From assembly GCA_021155885.1 (NCBI GenBank), contig JAJNBB010000023.1, forward strand, positions 1 through 34,895: DNA of 34,895 nt, written 5' to 3'. Origin of the DNA: Fibrobacteria bacterium. Lineage in GTDB: Bacteria; Fibrobacterota; Fibrobacteria; UBA11236. Shown here in pieces: positions 7,992 through 16,673 of this stretch. A program made the position numbers and the translations under genes. Positions within the stretch are counted from its first letter, which is position 1. Every line of letters begins with the position of its first letter. The notes under the pieces are model-generated. The model saw only the letters and a list, made by a program, of their open reading frames with translations, did no database searches and was not told where the DNA came from.

Positions 7992-10325
7992 GTGAATATC
8001 GCCGAACTTATCGCCTCAGAATCCGGTCTCAATGTGGAACAAGTCCGTAATGTTCTGTCACTGTTCGACCAAGGATCCACGGTTCCCTTCATCACGCGCT
8101 ACCGCAAGGAGGCGACCGGCTCCCTGGACGAGGTCGCGATCTTCCTGATCGAGGAGCGGTACGCCTACTTCAAGGAGCTCGAGGACCGCCGCCAGACCGT
8201 GCTGAAGAGCATCGGCGAACAGGGCAAGCTGACGCCCGAGCTCGAGGCGAAGATCCTGGCCGCGGTGTCGAAGACGGTGCTGGAGGACCTGTACCTGCCC
8301 TACAAGCCGAAGCGCCGCACGCGCGCCATGGCCGCGAAAGAGGCGGGCCTGGAACCCCTGGCGCGGACCCTGGAGGCGCAGGCGCCTACCGACGGCAAGA
8401 CGCCGGAGCAGCTGGCGGAGGCGTTCGTCAACGCCGGGAAGAACGTGGCCGACGCGGCGGCGGCGCTGCAGGGCGCGCTCGACATTCTTTCGGAAGAGCT
8501 CGCGGAGAATCCCGAGGTGCGCGCACAGGTGCGCGAGCTCGCGCTGAAGGACGGCCTGTTCACGGCCGCGGCGCGCAAGGATTGGGAGGGCAAGCGCTCC
8601 AAGTTCGAGATGTATTACGCCTTCAAGGAGAAGGTGAAGGACCTTCCCTCCCACCGCATCCTGGCGATGCGCCGCGGCGAAAAGGAAAACGTGCTGAAGA
8701 CCGAGCTGATGCTCGACGACGAGAAGGTGCTGGGCCTGCTGCGGCAGCGCGTGCTCAAGCCCTCGTCCCCGTTCCAGGCCGACCTGGAAAAGATGACCGC
8801 CGACGCGTACGGCCGCCTGCTGAAGCCGGCGATCGAGACCGAAACGCGCCTGCACCTCAAGGAACGCGCCGAGAGCGAGGCCTTCAAGGTGTTCCAGAAG
8901 AACCTGGCCGACGTTCTGCTCGCCCCGCCCGCCGGCTCCAAGACCGTGCTCGGCGTGGACCCCGGCTTCCGCTCGGGGGTGAAGCTCGCCGTGGTCGACA
9001 ACACCGGGAAGCTGCTCGAGCACCGCACGATCTACCCGCTGCAGCCGCAGAAGCAGGTCGAGGCGTCGACCACCATCCTGCTGGCGATGATCGAGAGCTT
9101 CAAGGTCGAGATCGTCGCCATCGGCAACGGCACCGCCTCGCGCGAGGTGGACGAGCTGATTTCCGAGGCGTTCAAGCAGTTGGAGAACCCGCCGATCAAG
9201 GTGATCGTCTCCGAGGCGGGCGCGTCGGTCTACTCGGTGTCGCCGATCGCGGGCAAGGAGTTCCCGGATCTCGACGCGACGATCCGCAGCGCGGTGTCGA
9301 TCGCCCGCCGCATCCAGGACCCGCTGGCGGAGCTCGTCAAGATCGACCCGAAGTCGATCGGCGTGGGCCAGTACCAGCACGACGTGAACCAGAACGAGCT
9401 CAAGCACAAGCTGGAGCAGGTGGTCGAGTCCTGCGTGAACCGCGTGGGCGTCGACGTGAACCAGGCCTCCGAGGCCCTGCTATCGCATATCTCCGGAGTG
9501 AACAAGGCCCTGGCCAAGAGCATCGTCGACTACCGCAACGAGAACGGCCTGTTCCCCTCGCGCTCGGCGCTGGTCAAGGTCCCGCATTTCGGCCCCAAGG
9601 CCTTTGAGCAGGCGGCGGGCTTCCTGCGCGTGCGCGGCTCGGAGAACCCGCTCGACGCCTCGGCGGTCCACCCGGAGCGCTACGATCTGGTGAAGACCTT
9701 GTGCGAGGACGCCGGGGTGCCGCTGTCGGAGATCATCGGCAACGCCGAGGCGATCCGCAAGATCGAGCTTTCGAAGTACGCGACCCCCGAGGTCGGCATG
9801 CCGACCTTGATCGACATCGCCGCCGAGCTCGAGAAGCCCGCGCGCGACCCGCGCTCGGAGTTCGTCTACGCGCGCTTCAACGCCAAGGTGCAGGACCTCA
9901 AGGATCTGCACGAGGGGCTGACGCTTGAGGGCGTCGTCACCAACGTGACGGCCTTCGGCGCCTTCGTCGACATCGGCGTCCACCAGGACGGGCTGGTCCA
10001 CATCTCGGAGCTGTCCGACAAGTACGTCGCGGATCCGAGCAAGGTGGTGGCCCCGGGCCAGGTGGTGCAGGTGCGCGTGCTGGGCGTGGACATGGAGCAG
10101 AAGCGCATTTCGCTGTCGATGAAGAAGGACACGGCCGCGCCCGTGAAGGGCGAGGGTCGGGGCGGCAACCGCGACACCCGCGGCAAGGGTCCCGCCGTCA
10201 AGCCGAAGAAGCCGGTCGCGACGCTGGATCAGCTCAAGGACAAGTTCGCCCCGGCGGGCCAGCAGAAGCAGAACAACATCAAGTTGGCCGTTTCGCTGAA
10301 GTCGCTGATGCGTTCGGGGCGTTGA
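7992..10325 (+). CDS. tex: Tex family RNA-binding transcription accessory protein
   Basis: This 777-residue protein is a full-length Tex homologue. The N-terminal helical region (ITRYRKEATGSLDE) is followed by a YqgF/RNase H-like domain with VLGVDPGFRSGVK near residue 320, helix-hairpin-helix motifs (SHISGVNKALAKSIVDYR; LVKVPHFGPKAFEQAAGFLR), and an S1 RNA-binding domain from about residue 645 (EGVVTNVTAFGAFVDIGVHQ to KRISLSMK). A lysine- and glycine-rich tail follows. Tex binds nucleic acid and is associated with transcription and RNA fate in the cytoplasm; its precise role remains debated. GTG 7992 has GGAG seven bases upstream. The gene ends in a palindrome and a strong terminator, so it stands alone. 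Confidence 0.95.
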   Translation: MNIAELIASESGLNVEQVRNVLSLFDQGSTVPFITRYRKEATGSLDEVAIFLIEERYAYFKELEDRRQTVLKSIGEQGKLTPELEAKILAAVSKTVLEDLYLPYKPKRRTRAMAAKEAGLEPLARTLEAQAPTDGKTPEQLAEAFVNAGKNVADAAAALQGALDILSEELAENPEVRAQVRELALKDGLFTAAARKDWEGKRSKFEMYYAFKEKVKDLPSHRILAMRRGEKENVLKTELMLDDEKVLGLLRQRVLKPSSPFQADLEKMTADAYGRLLKPAIETETRLHLKERAESEAFKVFQKNLADVLLAPPAGSKTVLGVDPGFRSGVKLAVVDNTGKLLEHRTIYPLQPQKQVEASTTILLAMIESFKVEIVAIGNGTASREVDELISEAFKQLENPPIKVIVSEAGASVYSVSPIAGKEFPDLDATIRSAVSIARRIQDPLAELVKIDPKSIGVGQYQHDVNQNELKHKLEQVVESCVNRVGVDVNQASEALLSHISGVNKALAKSIVDYRNENGLFPSRSALVKVPHFGPKAFEQAAGFLRVRGSENPLDASAVHPERYDLVKTLCEDAGVPLSEIIGNAEAIRKIELSKYATPEVGMPTLIDIAAELEKPARDPRSEFVYARFNAKVQDLKDLHEGLTLEGVVTNVTAFGAFVDIGVHQDGLVHISELSDKYVADPSKVVAPGQVVQVRVLGVDMEQKRISLSMKKDTAAPVKGEGRGGNRDTRGKGPAVKPKKPVATLDQLKDKFAPAGQQKQNNIKLAVSLKSLMRSGR

Positions 10326-10340
10326 TTCCGTGGAATCGTC

Positions 10341-10370
10341 CGTAGGGGGGAGGCATGCCTCCCCCCTACG
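10341..10370. repeat. perfect 30-bp palindrome after tex
   Basis: Bases 10341-10370 read CGTAGGGGGGAGGCA and then its exact reverse complement, with no unpaired centre. It lies between the tex stop and the terminator. Similar GTAGGGG...CCCCTAC palindromes are scattered in intergenic DNA of many bacteria. Confidence 0.85.
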
Positions 10371-10399
10371 GCGCCCCGAACCGCATCGCGCGACCCGAA

Positions 10400-10427
10400 A
10401 ACGCGCCCCAAATGGGGCGCGTTTTTT
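10400..10427 (+). terminator. intrinsic terminator after tex
   Basis: AACGCGCCCC (10400-10409) pairs with GGGGCGCGTT (10414-10423), followed by an uninterrupted T run. Confidence 0.9.
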
Positions 10428-10451
10428 CGTTCCCGGCGCTAACTTGTATCT

Positions 10452-12233
10452 ATGAAAACATTCGGCATTCCCACCGTTTCTTTTGCGCTGGTCCTTCTCG
10501 CCCTCGCCGTCCCGGCCTCGGCGCAATTCACCTATCCCGGATGCGACACCGTCAAAGCCTCCGACTTCCGGGTGGACACCCTCGTGCGCGGGACCGGCGC
10601 GGACGCCCTGACGAAGGAGCCCCTGAAGATGGCGTTCTCGACGGACGCCCAGGGGAATGTCGACGTGTACTTCGTGCAGCGCCACGGGATGGTGCGCAAG
10701 TACAGCGGCGCGACGCGGACGACCGCCACGATCGCGAACTTTAACTTCTCCAGCGGCACGAGCCAGACGGATTCCACGCAGATATACGCAGGCTCCCCCG
10801 CCTCGAGCGAGGGGCTGATGGGCATCGCGCTGGATCCGAACTTCAAAACCAACGGCTGGGTGTATTTGTACACCACCATCAAGACCGTCTGGCGCGTGCA
10901 GCGCTACAAGCTGACGGGCGGAGCCCTGGACATGGCCAGCGCCAAGACCGTTTACCGCTTCACGCACCCTTCTTTCTCCCAGCACATGGGCGGGGCCATC
11001 CGTTTCGATGGCGAGGGAAACTTCTGGATCACGGTTTCGGACAACGGCAGCACGCCTTCGGGTTCTTCGCCCACGACCTGGCCCGAGGCTCCGGACCTGC
11101 GATATCTGTCCTCCAAAACGAATAGTCAATTCGGAAAAATCCTGCGGATAAGGTTGATTGCCTTCGGCGACGATCAGAATCCCGTCCCCGGGCCCGGTAC
11201 GACTTACACCATCCCCGCCGGCAACCTGCGCAACCGCTTCCTGGAGATCGGCGGCCGGGCCAGCCAGGACACCAACAAAATCCTGCCCGAGATCTACGTG
11301 ATGGGGACCCGCAACGCCTATACGCTCGCGATCGACTCGGTGCGCAAGGGCATCGCCTGGGGCGACGTGGGCCCGGACCAGTTCGGCAACAACTCGACGA
11401 ATCCTTCGCAGATGAGCGAGGAATACAACTTCACCACCCGCCCGGGAAACTTCGGGTATCCGTATTGGGTGGGCAACAACAACGGCGGAATCACGCTGAC
11501 GAATGCGCCCCTGCCGCCGGGCAGTACGCTCGCGGCCCCCATCGCCACGTTTTCGAGCGCGTCGGTCAGCCATAACGGCATCGACACCTTGCCGCCCGCC
11601 CGCGGGTCGATCATCGCCTACGGAAAGGCATGCGCCGTCACGGGACCCGTCTACTACTACGACCCCGGCCTGGCTTCCGCGGTCAAGTTCCCGCCGCATT
11701 TCCACGGCGCGTGGTTCGTGGGCGACTTCAACAACAACTGGATCGACGCCGTGGCCTTAAGCGCGGCGGGCGACACCATGAAGGCCCGCAAGAAGCTGTT
11801 CAGCGGCGGCACGGGCAACGCCGCCGCGCTGATGCGCGTCCCGTTCATCCCCGGGAGCAACGGGTTGCTGGAAATGGAGATGGGTCCCGACGGCGCGCTG
11901 TACGTCCTGAATTATTCCGGCTACCGCTCCACGACCCCGACCTCGGGAATCCTCCGCATCGCGTACACGGGTTCCTGCCGTCCCACCGTGATGCCGGTGG
12001 CCTTCGGGAGGGACCTTCGCGCCCCGGCCATTCGCCTGAGCGGCGGCCGCGTGAACATTTCCAGCGGAGGCCCGCACCGCGCCGAGATCCGCGACCTTTC
12101 GGGCCGCCTGGTCTGGAGCCGGCAAGGCCGCGGTCCGGCCGTGTATGACCTCCATGAGGCCTCCGGATTCGGCCTGGGCCTTCTGACCGTGACCGTTCCC
12201 GGGGAACGCTTCTCCCGCAAGCTTTTCCGGTAA
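10452..12233 (+). CDS. secreted PQQ-type sugar dehydrogenase-like propeller protein
   Basis: The 593-residue product has a clear signal peptide (MKTFGIPTVSFALVLLALAV, then PASAQ). The main domain resembles glucose/sorbosone dehydrogenases of the six-bladed propeller type: SSEGLMGIALDPNFKTNGWV, HMGGAIRFDGEGNFWITVSD, YVMGTRNAYTLAID, FGYPYWVG and LEMEMGPDGALYVLNYSG are characteristic blocks. Such enzymes oxidise sugars in the periplasm or outside the cell with PQQ and calcium; homologues without proven activity are common, so substrate and cofactor are inferred. The last 75 residues (IRLSGGRVNISSG, HRAEIRDLSGRLVW) form the shared C-terminal module. The start lacks a Shine-Dalgarno site; TAACTT ends seven bases before the ATG, suggesting a leaderless transcript. 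The TIGR01777 gene follows three bases after the stop, with DUF1080 beyond. Confidence 0.85.
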   Translation: MKTFGIPTVSFALVLLALAVPASAQFTYPGCDTVKASDFRVDTLVRGTGADALTKEPLKMAFSTDAQGNVDVYFVQRHGMVRKYSGATRTTATIANFNFSSGTSQTDSTQIYAGSPASSEGLMGIALDPNFKTNGWVYLYTTIKTVWRVQRYKLTGGALDMASAKTVYRFTHPSFSQHMGGAIRFDGEGNFWITVSDNGSTPSGSSPTTWPEAPDLRYLSSKTNSQFGKILRIRLIAFGDDQNPVPGPGTTYTIPAGNLRNRFLEIGGRASQDTNKILPEIYVMGTRNAYTLAIDSVRKGIAWGDVGPDQFGNNSTNPSQMSEEYNFTTRPGNFGYPYWVGNNNGGITLTNAPLPPGSTLAAPIATFSSASVSHNGIDTLPPARGSIIAYGKACAVTGPVYYYDPGLASAVKFPPHFHGAWFVGDFNNNWIDAVALSAAGDTMKARKKLFSGGTGNAAALMRVPFIPGSNGLLEMEMGPDGALYVLNYSGYRSTTPTSGILRIAYTGSCRPTVMPVAFGRDLRAPAIRLSGGRVNISSGGPHRAEIRDLSGRLVWSRQGRGPAVYDLHEASGFGLGLLTVTVPGERFSRKLFR

Positions 12234-12236
12234 ACC

Positions 12237-13145
12237 GTGCGCGTTCTCCTCACCGGCGCCACCGGGTTCGTGGGGGACGCCGTGACGGCGCGATTGTTGG
12301 CCGCGGGGCACGCGGTGACCGCCCTGTCCCGCGACCCGGCCGCCGCGCGCGCGCGGCTCCCCGAGGCGGTGGAGATCCTTCCGTGGAAACCCGCCTCCGG
12401 CCCCCTGACACTTCCCGCCAATCTCGACGCCGTGATCCACCTTGCCGGCGCCTCGATTGCGGGGGGCCGTTGGACCGCCTCGCGCAAAAGAAAACTGTGG
12501 AGCTCCCGCGTCGACGGCACGCGCGCCCTGGTGGCGGCGTTGGCCGCGACGGGACGCTTTCCCGAGGCCTTCGTGTGCGCCTCGGGCATGGGCTATCACG
12601 GGGACGCCGGCGACTGCGCCGTGCTGCCCGGCGACCCGCCGGGTGGAGACTTCCTGGGGCGTCTCGCGGCCGCCTGGGAAGCCGAGGCGAACAAAGCGAC
12701 GAACTTCGGCGCGCGCGTGGTTTGCGTGCGGCTGGGGATGGTACTAGGTAGGGAAGGCGGGGCGCTTCCTCCGCAGATCCTGGCGACCCGGTTCGGGCTG
12801 GGAGCCGTCCTCGGCAAGGGGGACCAGTATTGGCCGTGGATTCGGGTCGGCGCGGCGGCCGACCTTTTCCTAGAAGCCGCCTCCGATCCGCGCATCACCG
12901 GTCCGGTGCATGCCGCCGCGGGCGCGCCGCTCACGCAGGGCGAATTCGTGCGCGCGCTGGGAGCCGCCCTTCGTCGGCCGGTTTGGTTCCGGATCCCGGC
13001 GTGGGTGTTGCGCCTGGGCCTGGGAGAGATGGCCGACCTCTTCCTGCACGGGCAAAAGGTCGTCCTCGAGCCGGGACGTCCCGGCGGTGAAAATGCCGGG
13101 GATTCGCTCTCCGCCGCCCTGCGCGACCTTCTGGATCCCCGTTAG
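12237..13145 (+). CDS. TIGR01777 family NAD(P)-binding epimerase-like protein
   Basis: This 302-residue protein is an extended short-chain dehydrogenase of the TIGR01777 (YfcH/SDR39U) type. The Rossmann motif GATGFVG is at residues 7-13. DAVIHLAGASIAGGRW, the WSSRVDGTRAL block, ASGMGYHGDAGD, RLGMVLGREGGALP and a C-terminal FRIPAWVLRLGLGEM helix are typical of the family. The family is cytoplasmic and its substrate is unknown. GTG 12237 starts three bases after the stop of the dehydrogenase gene, which suggests co-translation, although the partner is exported and this protein is not. A short spacer separates it from the DUF1080 gene. Confidence 0.9.
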   Translation: MRVLLTGATGFVGDAVTARLLAAGHAVTALSRDPAAARARLPEAVEILPWKPASGPLTLPANLDAVIHLAGASIAGGRWTASRKRKLWSSRVDGTRALVAALAATGRFPEAFVCASGMGYHGDAGDCAVLPGDPPGGDFLGRLAAAWEAEANKATNFGARVVCVRLGMVLGREGGALPPQILATRFGLGAVLGKGDQYWPWIRVGAAADLFLEAASDPRITGPVHAAAGAPLTQGEFVRALGAALRRPVWFRIPAWVLRLGLGEMADLFLHGQKVVLEPGRPGGENAGDSLSAALRDLLDPR

Positions 13146-13222
13146 AGCGCCCCCATTCGCCCGAATTGCCCGAATTGCGACTTCGGGACGAAAAATTCCA
13201 GCATCGGCGATAGATTAGGCGT

Positions 13223-14680
13223 ATGATCCTTAAAAACTTATCCGGCGCGGTTTTCACCGCAACCTTGTCCCTCGGCGTTTCCTTCGTCGCCGAGGCCGGC
13301 GCCCAGGCGTTCACGAAAGCCGACTCCGGCTGGGTGCGCCTGTTCAACGGCACCGACTTCACGGGCTTTTATTCCCGCACCTACAACGTGAGCGGGGTGA
13401 ACGCGCCCCTGGTCACGCCGCCCGGCTCGCCCTACTCCATCGAATACGCGGGCACCGACACCGCCGCGATTCGCGTCGGCACCACCGCCAACCAGGGAAA
13501 CATCGGAACCCTCGACACGACCTTCAGCCACTACCGCCTGCGGTGGGAGATGAAGCATGACGCCGTGAACGGCAACAACAACGCCGGCCTTACCTACCAC
13601 GTGGATGAATCGGCCATCCGCATGCAGAACAACTGGCCCCGCTCGATCGAGTTCCAGGGCAAGCAGAGCGAAGCGGGATCGGCTTTTTCGATCCAGCAAG
13701 TCACCTTCACCACGCGCACCTCGGGCACGGGCCAGGGGAGCAATTACGTGTCCACCGGGGGATCGCTGGTGCAGGCCTGCGAATATGGTTGCAACGGCCG
13801 GTGGTACAAGGGCAACCCCCTGATCCAGCCCTACGACGCCGCCACCCCCACGGTGACCCGCTGGCTGCGCTTCCATCTCGTCCTGCGCGGCGCGGACAGC
13901 GCCATCCACATCGTGAACGACACCACGGTGATGCGGCTGTGGAACATGCGCATCTTCAACGATTCGACCCGGACCACCGGATCGACGAGCAGCGGCCAGG
14001 CTTCGGCCTCGAACAACACCCCCGCGCGCCCTTGGGACCGCGGGGGCCTGGCGTGGCAGGCCGAGGGGTCGTTGGTGCGCTATCGCCGCCTCGAGGTGAT
14101 GCGGATTCCGCCGAGCACCCCCATGAACGAGCATTTTTTGCATCGGGTGTTTTTGTTGGATACGAACCGATCCTTCGTAGTGGGAGCGGTGGACACGATC
14201 AGGTGGCGCGGCATAGGAACGATCCCTCGAATCAAGCTCGAATATCGAAAGACAACTCCCTCGAACTCTTCATGGGTCACGATTGTCGACTCGACTTCCA
14301 ACACCGGCTTCTATGCCTGGACCGTACCCAACGGCGCCTATGGAAGCTTCCAGCTTCGCATCAGTGGTCCGGATTGGGTCCAGGCAGACACAGCGGGTGC
14401 CGCCGCCCTGTTGGTGGGCGTACTTCCCGGCGCGACTCCGGGAAGATTGGCCTTCTCCGTTCCCGGTCATGGATCCATTCTCACCGGGCTTTTTGAAGGG
14501 ACCCGCGTCGAGATTCACGATGCCTCGGGAACGCTCGTGCGCAGCATCGTCTTGGGGAGCGAGAGTTCGATGTGGGACCTGGCGGATTTGCGGGGCGCCC
14601 GAGTCCCCCCGGGCATGTACTTCCTGAGAGCGTTGAGCGAAACTCGGGCGTATCGGGTGGGACGGGCCTTGGTCTGGTAG
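13223..14680 (+). CDS. secreted DUF1080 (3-keto-glycoside hydrolase-like) protein with C-terminal modules
   Basis: After a signal peptide (MILKNLSGAVFTATLSLGVS then FVAEAGAQ), residues about 30-295 form a DUF1080/3-keto-disaccharide hydrolase domain: SGWVRLFNGTDFTGFY, YRLRWEMKHDAVNGNNNAGL, WPRSIEFQGKQSEAGSAF and WLRFHLVLRG are typical blocks of this concanavalin-like fold. Residues about 300-400 resemble the Kre9/KNH-type module of Ser-Thr-rich anchored proteins (VVGAVDTIRWRG, NTGFYAWTVPNGAYGSFQLR). The last 70 residues are the shared C-terminal module. Some DUF1080 members cleave 3-keto-glycosides, and pairing with a sugar dehydrogenase two genes upstream suggests extracellular sugar oxidation followed by cleavage; this is inference. 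From about 14110 the codon use turns less GC-rich, hinting at a module join. TAGATT ends seven bases before the ATG and no Shine-Dalgarno site is present. Confidence 0.85.
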   Translation: MILKNLSGAVFTATLSLGVSFVAEAGAQAFTKADSGWVRLFNGTDFTGFYSRTYNVSGVNAPLVTPPGSPYSIEYAGTDTAAIRVGTTANQGNIGTLDTTFSHYRLRWEMKHDAVNGNNNAGLTYHVDESAIRMQNNWPRSIEFQGKQSEAGSAFSIQQVTFTTRTSGTGQGSNYVSTGGSLVQACEYGCNGRWYKGNPLIQPYDAATPTVTRWLRFHLVLRGADSAIHIVNDTTVMRLWNMRIFNDSTRTTGSTSSGQASASNNTPARPWDRGGLAWQAEGSLVRYRRLEVMRIPPSTPMNEHFLHRVFLLDTNRSFVVGAVDTIRWRGIGTIPRIKLEYRKTTPSNSSWVTIVDSTSNTGFYAWTVPNGAYGSFQLRISGPDWVQADTAGAAALLVGVLPGATPGRLAFSVPGHGSILTGLFEGTRVEIHDASGTLVRSIVLGSESSMWDLADLRGARVPPGMYFLRALSETRAYRVGRALVW

Positions 14681-14716
14681 GAATCTCTACGCCGGCGGCA
14701 TATTTTTTAAGAAATT

Positions 14717-14977
14717 ATGACCATGGCCCCGGTTTCTAAAACTTTCCCCCGTGACAAGGGCGGCGAGCGCCTCAACTTCCTGGGCGGCGCGGCGGTCGGC
14801 GCGGTCGCGGGTCTCGGCCTGGGCGTGGCGCTGCATCGCGGCACTCGTCGGCGGGCGATGTTCCGGCTTCTGTTCGCGGTGGCCGTGGGCGCGGGCGCCT
14901 ACTGGCAGGAGAAGCGCCGCGCGCGCGAACTCGCCGCCCATCTTCGCCGCTCCGGCTATCCCCTGGAAACCCGATGA
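14717..14977 (+). CDS. small membrane protein
   Basis: The 86-residue product has a Gly/Ala-rich hydrophobic segment (LGGAAVGAVAGLGLGVALH), a basic turn (RGTRRR), a second hydrophobic segment (MFRLLFAVAVGAGAYW), and a charged tail, so a two-pass inner-membrane hairpin is plausible. No family is recognised. The reading frame is supported by its ATGA overlap with the DUF4301 gene, which suggests translational coupling. A second ATG two codons in (14723) is an equal alternative. TATTTT at 14701-14706 could be a -10 box with a very short leader. Confidence 0.6.
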   Translation: MTMAPVSKTFPRDKGGERLNFLGGAAVGAVAGLGLGVALHRGTRRRAMFRLLFAVAVGAGAYWQEKRRARELAAHLRRSGYPLETR

Positions 14978-16251
14978 CCGTTTGGACTTCTTCCGACCGC
15001 CTCTTGCTGCGAGAGGCGGGCATTTCCATTGAAAACGCCGAGAACCAACTGCGCCTGCTGCGCGAGGGCGTTCGCCCTCCCCGCCTGATCCGGCCCGCCA
15101 CGCGCGGCGATGGCATCGAGACGCTGGATCCCGAAGCCATCGCGGCCCTGGCCGCGTCCTACCGGCGCGCCTGCGCCGAGGGGCGCTGGATCCATTTCAT
15201 CCCGGCCTCCGGCGCGGCCACGCGCCTGGCGGAAAGCCTGGGAGAGCTTGCTTCTTCCCAAACTCCGGAAGCCGCGAAGCTACGGGCCCTGCTCGGGGAT
15301 CCCGAGGCCTTGAAGAGCCTCCCCAAGGCGCTGATGCCCTTTCATGAATACGCGGGAGTCGTGCGGACGCCGGTCGAGGAGCACATCCGCGAAGCGGCGG
15401 CCCTCGCGCCCGGCGTGGAGGCGCGCCTTCACTTCACCATCGCTCCCGAACACGAGGCGCGCTTTGTGGCCGAAGCGGAATCCGTGCTGAAGAGGCTGCG
15501 CGGCGAAGGTCTGCGCGCCGAGGTCACGCACTCCTTCCAGGATCCCTCGACCCAGACTTTGGCGCTGGACGAGGCGGGGGAGCCGTTTCGCGACGACGAA
15601 GGAAACCTGGTACTGCGGCCGGGCGGGCACGGCGCGCTTCTGCGCAACCTCGAAGAGGCGGCCCGGGCCGTTGGAAGCCAAGGAGCGGCGTTCGCCTGGA
15701 TTCGCAATATCGACAACATCCCCGTCGAACGAATCCGCGCCGAGGGCCGCGAAACGCGCCGCGCGCGCGGGGGACTCCTGCAGGAACGCGCGGCCGGCGA
15801 CCGGCCGACCCGGGTGTGCGGGATGGTTCCCAACACCGGCGAGCCGGGCGGCGGGCCGTTCTGGGTTGAGCGCGGGGTTGAGCGCGGGATCGAGACCGCG
15901 CACGGCCCGCGCCTCCGCATCGTCGAGTCGGCCGAGGTGGACGCCTCGGATCCGGAACAACTGCGGATCTTCCGGGCGGGCACGCACTTCAACCCCGTGG
16001 ATTTGGCGGTCTCGCTGCGCGACACCGCCGGCGAGGCATTCGGCCTGGAGAAGTTTTCCGATCCTTCCGCCTGCTTCGTCGCCTCCAAGAAAAACGCGGG
16101 CCGCGCGCTCAAGGCGCTCGAGTGGCCGGGCCTGTGGAACGGGGCGATGGCGGACTGGGAAACCCATTGCGTCGAGATCCCCTTGTCGCAATTCGCGCCC
16201 GTCAAAACCGTCGCGGACCTGCTCAGGCCCGAACACCAGGAGGTTCCATGA
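14974..16251 (+). CDS. DUF4301 family protein
   Basis: The 425-residue protein carries the signature blocks of DUF4301: FIPASGAATRLAESL, LPKALMPFHEYAG, RTPVEEHIREA, LHFTIAPEHEARF, a conserved STQT-type site, LRPGGHGALLRNLEE, AWIRNIDNIP and RVCGMVPNTGEPGGGPFWV. The family is mainly known from Bacteroidota and is usually longer (about 500 residues). Its GGHGAL and IDN motifs resemble nucleotidyltransferase-type folds such as UTP-glucose-1-phosphate uridylyltransferase, but no reaction is established. A four-residue tandem duplication (VERGVERG) sits near residue 300. The gene overlaps both neighbours by four bases (ATGA), so the three genes form a tightly coupled operon. Confidence 0.85.
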   Translation: MTVWTSSDRLLLREAGISIENAENQLRLLREGVRPPRLIRPATRGDGIETLDPEAIAALAASYRRACAEGRWIHFIPASGAATRLAESLGELASSQTPEAAKLRALLGDPEALKSLPKALMPFHEYAGVVRTPVEEHIREAAALAPGVEARLHFTIAPEHEARFVAEAESVLKRLRGEGLRAEVTHSFQDPSTQTLALDEAGEPFRDDEGNLVLRPGGHGALLRNLEEAARAVGSQGAAFAWIRNIDNIPVERIRAEGRETRRARGGLLQERAAGDRPTRVCGMVPNTGEPGGGPFWVERGVERGIETAHGPRLRIVESAEVDASDPEQLRIFRAGTHFNPVDLAVSLRDTAGEAFGLEKFSDPSACFVASKKNAGRALKALEWPGLWNGAMADWETHCVEIPLSQFAPVKTVADLLRPEHQEVP

Positions 16252-16673
16252 ATTTTCGTTTCCTCGCCCCCGTCGCGGGAATGGCCTTCCTGCTTTCCGC
16301 CTGCAACCAGGCCCCGAATGAGCCCAGCGCTCCCGAACCTTCTTTGATCGGTCCCACCTGGATCCTGCGTTCCGTCCATTTCGGGTCCAGCTCCGTTACG
16401 GTCACTCCGACCCACTACACCCTGCACTTCACCGACAGCGGCATTGTGCACGCCCAGGTGTCTTGCCACGAAATCTCGGCGCCCTACGAGGCGACGGCCT
16501 CCACCGTGAAAGTGACGGGGGGGTTCATCATAGACCGGATGTTGTGCGAGGAGGACGCTTTTACCGATGAGATGCTGGAAATTCTGGACAGCACGGCCGT
16601 GCCGTATTCGATCCAGGATTCGACGCTGTGCGCGTCGGTGGAAGGCCGCAAGGCCTGCTTCCGCGCGCATTAA
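16248..16673 (+). CDS. META/HslJ-like lipoprotein
   Basis: The 141-residue product has an N-terminal signal with the lipobox LLSAC, giving a predicted lipidated cysteine near residue 17. The mature part follows the META (DUF306/HslJ) pattern: a strand GPTWILRSVHFG, a strand YTLHFTDSGIVHAQVSCHE with SC in the place of the usual GCN, a mid-domain RMLCEED, then a long helix-like EMLEILDS, and a closing strand. META-domain lipoproteins are linked to envelope stress or metal/antibiotic tolerance in some species, but the role is not fixed. The ATG overlaps the DUF4301 stop and is preceded by AGGAGG at 16239-16244, so the start is secure. Four cysteines besides the lipidated one could form disulfides. 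Confidence 0.75.
   Translation: MNFRFLAPVAGMAFLLSACNQAPNEPSAPEPSLIGPTWILRSVHFGSSSVTVTPTHYTLHFTDSGIVHAQVSCHEISAPYEATASTVKVTGGFIIDRMLCEEDAFTDEMLEILDSTAVPYSIQDSTLCASVEGRKACFRAH

Noticed and set aside
8058-9407. 449-residue minus-strand open frame inside tex
   Set aside because: It lies entirely antisense to conserved Tex domains and has no recognisable motif.
9480-11705. 741-residue minus-strand open frame across tex and the sugar dehydrogenase gene
   Set aside because: It is antisense to two well-supported genes and reads as Arg/Gly/His-rich low-complexity protein, as expected from GC-rich third positions.
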